Assembly: GCA_014804695.1 (NCBI GenBank)
Contig: JAAUZJ010000048.1
Coordinates: forward strand, 1-49,139
Length of the DNA stretch: 49,139 nt
Source of the DNA: Lachnospiraceae bacterium
GTDB lineage: Bacteria; Bacillota; Clostridia; Lachnospirales; Lachnospiraceae
Reading direction: 5' to 3'
Part shown: positions 44,643 to 49,139 of the stretch, one piece after another
Numbering within the stretch: the stretch's first letter is position 1
Layout of the letters: each line of letters starts with the position of its first letter
Translations under genes and position numbers: made by a program
Notes under the pieces: generated by a model
Told to the model about the DNA's origin: nothing
Seen by the model: only the letters and a program-made list of their open reading frames with translations
Databases searched by the model: none

Positions 44643-44705
44643 ATTTTTTCAAAGATTTGAAGTCACCGGCATATACTGTATAAATGATTATGCAGGGTGA
44701 CTTTC

Positions 44706-45629
44706 ATGAGTAAAAATAAGAGAACGTGGGATGAAAAGATTAAGCTGGCTTTGAGCGAGCTGGAGAAAAGAATTAACGCGGAGAATGAAGCAGGTATAAA
44801 TAGACACAGACCGCGTAAAAAGAAATACCAGACAAAGGAAGAATGGAAAAAAGCGGCTTTTCGTCAGGATATTATTATGCAGGCAGTAAAATCAGCCGCT
44901 TTTTTGCTGGCGACAATAGCGCTGATCCAGGGTATAGTCAAGGTGCTGCCGGATTCGATTACAGTCAGCAACTCCGTAAACGGAAGGGAGCTTCCGATTT
45001 ATTGTGTGGAGACGGATAAAAAGCAGATCGCACTTAGTTTTGATGCGGCGTGGGGGAATGAAGATACCGCCAAAATCCTTGAAATTTTAAAGCGGCATAA
45101 CGTCAAGGTGACTTTTTTTATGACCGGAGGGTGGGTAGAATCCTACCCGGATGATGTCAAGGCCATCCTTGCCGATGGCCATGATTTGGGGAACCATAGT
45201 GAGAATCATAAAAATATGTCGCAGCTTTCCAGTAGTGAAAAAGAGGAAGAGCTGATGGCAGTACATAGAAAAGTTCAGGAGTTAACGGGATACGAGATGT
45301 TTTTATTCCGTCCGCCATATGGCGATTATGACAATGATGTCATAAATGTGGCAAAGAAGTGCGGATACTATTCAATTCAGTGGGATGTGGATTCTCTTGA
45401 TTGGAAAGACTACGGAGTAGATTCCATCATTAAGACCGTAACTGAGCATAAACATCTTGGCAACGGAAGTATTATCTTATGCCATAACGGTGCAAAATAT
45501 ACGGCACAGGCATTGGATACTTTAATTACCACACTTCAGGATCAAGGGTATGAATTTGTACCGATTTCGCAGCTTATTTATAGAGATAACTATCATATGA
45601 ATCATGAGGGGAGACAGATATCAAGCTGA
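44706..45629 (+). CDS. Polysaccharide deacetylase (CE4 family), membrane-anchored
   Basis: Removes N- or O-acetyl groups from wall glycans outside the membrane. The 307-residue protein has a basic cytoplasmic start, one membrane helix at about 55-75, and the CE4 domain (about 95-290). Motif 1 reads SFDAAWG: the first Asp is kept, but the usual second Asp is Ala, as in a known clostridial or PdaB-like branch. The metal motif HSENH, then RPPYGDYD, SLDWKD and the end motif ILCHNG are present. The ATG at 44706 follows AGGGTGA. A rearranged partial second copy lies downstream of the toxin cassette. Confidence 0.88.
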   Translation: MSKNKRTWDEKIKLALSELEKRINAENEAGINRHRPRKKKYQTKEEWKKAAFRQDIIMQAVKSAAFLLATIALIQGIVKVLPDSITVSNSVNGRELPIYCVETDKKQIALSFDAAWGNEDTAKILEILKRHNVKVTFFMTGGWVESYPDDVKAILADGHDLGNHSENHKNMSQLSSSEKEEELMAVHRKVQELTGYEMFLFRPPYGDYDNDVINVAKKCGYYSIQWDVDSLDWKDYGVDSIIKTVTEHKHLGNGSIILCHNGAKYTAQALDTLITTLQDQGYEFVPISQLIYRDNYHMNHEGRQISS

Positions 45630-45655
45630 GGTATACTTGCGAGAACTGAGACCAC

Positions 45656-45681
45656 GGGAGGACCTGAGGGCCCTCCTTTTT
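45656..45681 (+). terminator. Terminator of the deacetylase gene
   Basis: GGAGG (45657-45661) pairs with CCTCC (45672-45676), with two inner C-G pairs beyond one mismatch, followed by five T residues. Confidence 0.75.
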
Positions 45682-45839
45682 ACATATATAGAATGGGAGG
45701 CATTACAAACGACAAAGCCCTTTCTTTCGGGAATTCCTAATACGGATATACATCTTGTTGAATCTGATTGAAGTTTTTGAGGAAATTGGATATTATAATG
45801 GTAAAGAATATTTTGATTAGTGTAGTAGGGAGAGTATAC

Positions 45840-46055
45840 ATGAGTAAAGAATCCTTTTCATATGTCATATATATGATTCATGCCTGTGCCAACAAGTGGA
45901 ATATGATGCCTTCCGAGGTTTATCGAAAATTACAGAGCGTGGGGTGTATTGATTGTTACCTTGTGCCGCATTATGATATTCTTCACACGCAGGGTACAGG
46001 ATATATTGTAGATGATATTAAAGAATATCTGACAGCGAGAGGGGTGACAATATGA
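45840..46055 (+). CDS. DUF3791-like small protein, probable antitoxin
   Basis: A 71-residue protein with the pattern of the DUF3791 family: SFSYVIYMIHACANKW, then PSEVYRKL and the end HYDILHTQGTGYIVDDIKEYL. It is small, helical and cytoplasmic. Members lie directly upstream of DUF3990 genes and are thought to neutralise them. AGGGAGA lies 6 bases before the ATG at 45840; a longer in-frame start at 45768 lacks a good site. The stop overlaps the next start by four bases (ATGA), so the two are made together. Confidence 0.75.
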   Translation: MSKESFSYVIYMIHACANKWNMMPSEVYRKLQSVGCIDCYLVPHYDILHTQGTGYIVDDIKEYLTARGVTI

Positions 46056-46531
46056 TTGTTTATCATGGATCAACAGAGGTTGTGAAGAAGCCGGATGTGA
46101 AACATTCATATCGGTCGCTTGATTTTGGAATGGGATTCTACGTTACTACAGTTAGGGAGCAAGCCGATAGATGGGCAAGACGTAAGGCAGATATTTTGGG
46201 TAAAGATAAAGCAATAGTGGATATTTATCAGATGAATGATGATACCGAAGGGTTTCGGATAAAATCTTTTGATGATGATTTGGTGGAATGGATTGATTTT
46301 GTGTGCAGATGTCGCGATGGAGAGGAAGATTATCTGAAGTATGACATTATATTCGGTAAGGTGGCAAATGACAAAGTATTTCGGGTAGTAGATATGTATC
46401 ATTCAGGAATTTGGGATAAGGGCAGGGCTCTTAAAGAAATTAAAGTTTACCCTTCATATGACCAGATAGCTTTTATCAGTCAGAAAGCCATAGACAGGTT
46501 GTTGGTATTTGAATCCTTTGAGGAGGTGTAA
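46052..46531 (+). CDS. DUF3990 family protein, ADP-ribosyltransferase-fold toxin candidate
   Basis: A 159-residue cytoplasmic protein. It begins MIVYHGSTEVV, followed by DFGMGFYVTT, then QADRWARRKA. These segments match the HG, the G-x-GFY-x-T stretch and the helix of the ADP-ribosyltransferase fold to which DUF3990 has been assigned. The likely activity is NAD-dependent modification of a host macromolecule, with the flanking small proteins as antitoxins. It overlaps the upstream DUF3791 gene by four bases and is followed after 3 bases by a third small gene. The target is unknown. Confidence 0.75.
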   Translation: MIVYHGSTEVVKKPDVKHSYRSLDFGMGFYVTTVREQADRWARRKADILGKDKAIVDIYQMNDDTEGFRIKSFDDDLVEWIDFVCRCRDGEEDYLKYDIIFGKVANDKVFRVVDMYHSGIWDKGRALKEIKVYPSYDQIAFISQKAIDRLLVFESFEEV

Positions 46532-46534
46532 GTG

Positions 46535-46759
46535 ATGAATGGAGAAACACTGGAAAGAGTTTATCAAGAGAATTTGGAAGAAAGAATAATTGCTTACTTA
46601 TCCTATACAAGAGGTTTATCACTGGAAGCGGCAATGGACATTTACTATAACAGTGTGTTGGCAGATAAGATACATCAAGGAGTGGAGGGCGTACAGTATC
46701 TTGATTATAAGGTGCTTGTTCAGATATTGTGTGAAACGGAGAAAGAACTATTTCCTTGA
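46535..46759 (+). CDS. Third small gene of the DUF3791/DUF3990 cassette
   Basis: A 74-residue acidic, helical protein (ETLERVYQENLEERI, SLEAAMDIYYNSVLADKI, EGVQYLDYKVLVQIL). It starts 3 bases after the DUF3990 stop, with AGGAGG 8 bases before the ATG at 46535. Small proteins of this pattern accompany DUF3990 genes, so it may be a second antitoxin or a partner. Its last codons and stop (TTTCCTTGA) coincide with the first bases of a duplicated deacetylase fragment, so its native C-terminus may have been replaced. Confidence 0.65.
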   Translation: MNGETLERVYQENLEERIIAYLSYTRGLSLEAAMDIYYNSVLADKIHQGVEGVQYLDYKVLVQILCETEKELFP

Positions 46760-46981
46760 AATTTTAAAGCAGCATAATGTTAAGGTGACGTTTTTTATGA
46801 CCAGAGGGTGGGTAGAATCCTGCCCAGATGATGTCATAACGGTGCAAAATATACAGCACAGGCATTGGATACATTAATTACTACACTTCAGGATCAAGGG
46901 TATGAGTTTGTGCCGATTTCGCAGCTTATTTATAGGGATAACTATCATATAAACCATGAGGGGAGACAGATATCGAGTTAG
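46754..46981 (+). pseudogene. Rearranged partial copy of the CE4 deacetylase gene
   Basis: Bases 46754 to about 46836 repeat the deacetylase sequence starting near 45075 (VKVTFFMT, then GWVES). The remnant then jumps to the equivalent of about 45483 onward and continues to the shared ending RQISS and stop. Roughly 310 bases are missing, and the junction lies in a short ATG-N-CA similarity that shifts the frame. The remaining identity is about 90 percent by eye, so the duplication is not recent. All motifs from HSENH to SLDWKD are lost. Confidence 0.8.
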
Positions 46982-46995
46982 GGATATAAGTATAA

Positions 46996-47072
46996 TATTA
47001 AAAATGTGGATGTCGTACTAAGTTTAGAAATTTGAAACTAAGTTCAAATTTAGTGCACATCCACATTTTTAA
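46996..47072. repeat. Long perfect hairpin after the toxin cassette
   Basis: ATTAAAAATGTGGATGT (46996-47012) pairs exactly with ACATCCACATTTTTAAT (47056-47072). Inside it a second stem, AAATTTGAA/TTCAAATTT, closes a six-base loop. It may terminate the cassette transcript in either direction, or be a small palindromic mobile element. Confidence 0.7.
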
Positions 47073-47172
47073 TTCTGAACAGTTGGAGAATGGTGAGATA
47101 GACATTGCAATTTGTTATTTTTTTACGGTTTTGTGTTTTATTTACCAAAATGAAAAAGTGGGATTGGGTTTG

Positions 47173-47181
47173 TGGTATGAT
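47173..47181 (+). promoter_or_regulatory. Extended -10 promoter for the nucleosidase gene
   Basis: TG-G-TATGAT (47173-47181) is an extended -10 box without a good -35. The start codon lies 62 bases downstream in AT-rich DNA. Confidence 0.4.
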
Positions 47182-47242
47182 TTAATTTAATAAATAATAG
47201 CTTATTTATTATTAAAGAATTATTTCATTTGGAGAAAAGAAT

Positions 47243-48313
47243 ATGAGTAAGAAAAACGTAAACAAGATAAAAAAGGAAAAAATATCACAATCAGTTGCAG
47301 ATTTCATAAAACATAATCGGAAGTTATTAGATTATGCAAATGAGTTTAGGCGGAGTAACAATAGTAAAAAATTTGTTAAAGTAGAAAAAAAGGAAAGGCT
47401 TTACAAATATTTGAGTAATACAAAAGTAATGATTATTACTGCAAATGAGATTGAAAAAACATCTTTATTTGCATACGCATATGAACAAAATAAAACACCA
47501 TTTGTCACAATTGGAATGGAAGATATTGTATATACATTTTTTGCATTTAGTGCAATGGTTGTTGCACATGTTGAAATAAACGCAGGATCATATTCACATG
47601 GAGGTTCAGCAAAAGTCATTAAAAAAGTAATGAAAAAAGCAAAACCTAATATTGTGATATTACTAGGTGTGGCTTTTGGATGTGATCCCGGTAAGACGAA
47701 ATTAGGCGATGTTTTGGTTGGAAGGCAACATTTTTCCTATGATAAATCATCGAAAATATCTGATGAAAATCTTTCGATTAAAAAACTTCATATTGAAGAA
47801 CCGGATGAATATATGCTAAATAGATTTAAATCATTAATTGTAACAGAAGATAAAGTAAGAGGGTTTAGGGGTAAAAAATTTCAAGTAGTTTTTGGTAATA
47901 TGATTACCGGTGAATTTGTTGTGGATTCAATTGATTTTAGGGAAATGATATTTAAACCTTTTGAGGCATTTGGTGTTATTGGTGGAGAAATGGAAGCACA
48001 AGGTGCATTTGCAGAAATAAGAAAATATAAAAAGTCACACTGTATTTTGATTAAAGGTATTTGCGATTGGGGAGCCGGCAAGAATGAGCAGATCGAGGAT
48101 GAAAATCCTAAAAATAAGTTACAAACTTATGCAGCACTGAATGCATGTAAAATTTGCTATCAGTTATTAAGTGAAAAAAATTTATATTCAGATTGTAGAA
48201 TGAGGGGATGGAGAAAATGGTTTTACAATTCTGTTATTGGTGAATTGTTAAAAATTAGTATGGTGAGATTGACACATTACATAAAACGTGATGGTAATGA
48301 CTTATCCCTGTAA
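47243..48313 (+). CDS. Nucleoside-phosphorylase-fold protein, conflict-system nucleosidase candidate
   Basis: A 356-residue protein. The first 60 residues are basic and helical. Residues about 62-310 fit the PNP_UDP_1 / MTA-SAH nucleosidase fold: VMIITANEIEK, then VILLGVAFGCD, KLGDVLVG, the substrate motif GGEMEAQGAF (about 246-255) and KGICDWG (about 271-277) with the catalytic Asp. ICDWG in place of the usual SDYA is common in PNP domains of defence proteins, some of which cleave ATP or other nucleotides after phage sensing. A hydrophobic, basic C-terminus (about 325-345) may touch the membrane. Base composition is far more AT-rich than in the glycan locus, suggesting transfer. The next gene encodes a nuclease. 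Substrate unknown. Confidence 0.75.
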   Translation: MSKKNVNKIKKEKISQSVADFIKHNRKLLDYANEFRRSNNSKKFVKVEKKERLYKYLSNTKVMIITANEIEKTSLFAYAYEQNKTPFVTIGMEDIVYTFFAFSAMVVAHVEINAGSYSHGGSAKVIKKVMKKAKPNIVILLGVAFGCDPGKTKLGDVLVGRQHFSYDKSSKISDENLSIKKLHIEEPDEYMLNRFKSLIVTEDKVRGFRGKKFQVVFGNMITGEFVVDSIDFREMIFKPFEAFGVIGGEMEAQGAFAEIRKYKKSHCILIKGICDWGAGKNEQIEDENPKNKLQTYAALNACKICYQLLSEKNLYSDCRMRGWRKWFYNSVIGELLKISMVRLTHYIKRDGNDLSL

Positions 48314-48362
48314 AGAAAGAACTGACCATACAAAAATATTACAGCGAAAGGAATCATAAATA

Positions 48363-48959
48363 ATGGAAGCGCTTATTTTTGAAGATATTATGTCTCCGGG
48401 AGTTATACTATCAAATTGCATTGAATTATCCGGTACCCACAAATATTATCCGGATTATCTGCAAGTAGATCAAGTGATAATCCTAACGCTTAGTGACAAA
48501 TTGGTCCCGTCAAATTTGCCTAAAAGAAGTGCGCTTGTTTATAATATAAATCTGTATATAACAGATGAAAATGGGAATATAGCCTATTTTGATTGTGACA
48601 TGCAGCATACATACAATACAGGACAAATAAGAAAAGAGCATAAAGAATATAAAGCCGTAGGCGGTAAAGAAGCACTACATTCAGATATGGACGCTGGTCA
48701 CTTCGGATTAGCACTTGGTCAGCATCCAAGTATTGCAATGGAACAGCACAAGCATACTAATAGATATGGTGCATGGCGCAAATTTGAAATAGACTGGAAT
48801 AAACTTTCCGGAGAAGGACATAAAGTAAATGTAAAAGCTGTTTTTGTTGAAGGTGATGAAAAAGGTACATATTCTCCTTTTTGGTGTATCAGAGAAACTA
48901 TTGATGAAAATGAGGACGGAGCAAGTGAATATGTAATTACAAATGATGATTTACAATAG
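48363..48959 (+). CDS. Nuclease of the DNA/RNA non-specific endonuclease type
   Basis: A 198-residue protein. The C-terminal 90 residues show DAGHFGLA (about 110-117), HTNRYGAW, then KFEIDWNKL, the arrangement of the beta-beta-alpha-metal nucleases (Endonuclea_NS_2 type), whose active site reads D-R-GH with a downstream Asn; here Arg is Ala. The first 100 residues are beta-rich and unassigned. No signal peptide is seen, so it should act inside the cell. GAAAGGA precedes the ATG. It follows the nucleosidase-fold gene by 49 bases on the same strand and has the same AT-rich composition, so the two probably form one unit. Confidence 0.6.
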   Translation: MEALIFEDIMSPGVILSNCIELSGTHKYYPDYLQVDQVIILTLSDKLVPSNLPKRSALVYNINLYITDENGNIAYFDCDMQHTYNTGQIRKEHKEYKAVGGKEALHSDMDAGHFGLALGQHPSIAMEQHKHTNRYGAWRKFEIDWNKLSGEGHKVNVKAVFVEGDEKGTYSPFWCIRETIDENEDGASEYVITNDDLQ

Positions 48960-49059
48960 GTATGAATGCAGGTGGATTAAAAATATTTTGTGATTTCTCA
49001 TTTTTGGGTCTATGAAAAAATGGACCTGTTGACAAACTAACGAAAAATAACCTTCTGTA

Positions 49060-49068
49060 TGATATAAT
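49060..49068 (+). promoter_or_regulatory. Extended -10 promoter of the transposase
   Basis: TG-A-TATAAT (49060-49068) is a consensus extended -10 box, 29 bases before the transposase start. A TTGACA at 49029 is too far away to act with it. Confidence 0.5.
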
Positions 49069-49097
49069 TATTATATAAACTGCAGGAGGTTATTTTT

Positions 49098-49139
49098 ATG
49101 ATGGGAAAACAGGACAGGCAGATGCAGATGATTATTCTA
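49098..49139 (+). mobile_element. Start of an IS1182-like transposase gene, cut by the window end
   Basis: AGGAGG (49084-49089) precedes an ATG at 49098, and the 14 visible codons read MMGKQDRQMQMIIL. This resembles the N-terminus of IS1182-family transposases from gut clostridia, which begin with a GKQD-type segment before the first helix. Only the N-terminus is visible, so family and left boundary are provisional; the insertion end probably lies between 48960 and 49030. Confidence 0.55.

Noticed and set aside
46590..46877. A 95-residue frame crossing the end of the cassette
   Set aside because: It is an artefact joining a shadow frame of the third cassette gene with the shifted deacetylase remnant.
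49029..49068. TTGACA and TATAAT as a paired promoter
   Set aside because: The spacing is 28 bases. The extended -10 box alone is the better reading.

Overview
The window looks like a chromosome segment from a low-GC Gram-positive anaerobe of the class Clostridia, most likely a Lachnospiraceae-type gut bacterium. This rests on strong AGGAGG-type ribosome sites, a LytR-CpsA-Psr ligase, a Csp-like spore-germination protease, a PTS EIIC_2-type membrane protein and a CptN-like type III toxin. The assignment is an inference from gene content; no rRNA or tRNA gene was found.

Region 1 (1-2348) holds gene-free AT-rich DNA, a 295-bp nested inverted repeat, a small zinc-ribbon gene and an acyltransferase. 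Region 2 (2475-28907) is a large surface-glycan locus. It contains two membrane-anchored GH25 muramidases flanking dTDP-sugar genes (rfbB, rfbA; then rfbC), a Wzm/Wzt-type ABC exporter whose ATPase carries an extra C-terminal domain, a methyltransferase-kinase protein resembling a chain terminator, five GT2 glycosyltransferases, a phosphohexomutase, an initiating polyprenyl-phosphate sugar transferase, an LCP ligase and glmS. Together these could make, cap, export and attach a probably rhamnose-containing wall polysaccharide, with the GH25 enzymes opening peptidoglycan. rfbD is not in the window.

Region 3 (29036-34595) has three proteolysis genes: an HtrA-type protease, a divergent ClpX-like unfoldase and a Csp-like subtilase. 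Region 4 (34653-35271) is a complete type III toxin-antitoxin locus in the order promoter, two RNA repeats, terminator hairpin, CptN-like toxin. Region 5 (35303-45629) is mostly housekeeping or metabolic: LspA-like protein, carbamate kinase, a PAS-GGDEF-EAL protein, xylulokinase with a FucI-like isomerase, a FliD-like secreted or flagellar-type protein, an EIIC_2 transporter and a CE4 deacetylase.

Region 6 (45840-49139) is accessory DNA. It holds a DUF3791/DUF3990 ADP-ribosyltransferase-type toxin cassette, followed by a rearranged second copy of the deacetylase 3' end, an unusual two-gene pair (nucleoside-phosphorylase-fold protein plus a nuclease of the DNA/RNA non-specific endonuclease type), and the start of an IS1182-like transposase. 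The best candidates for undescribed biology are the nucleosidase-nuclease pair, the glycan capping logic, a cloverleaf-like RNA at 20389-20541, and a dispersed palindromic leader element present in four forms.
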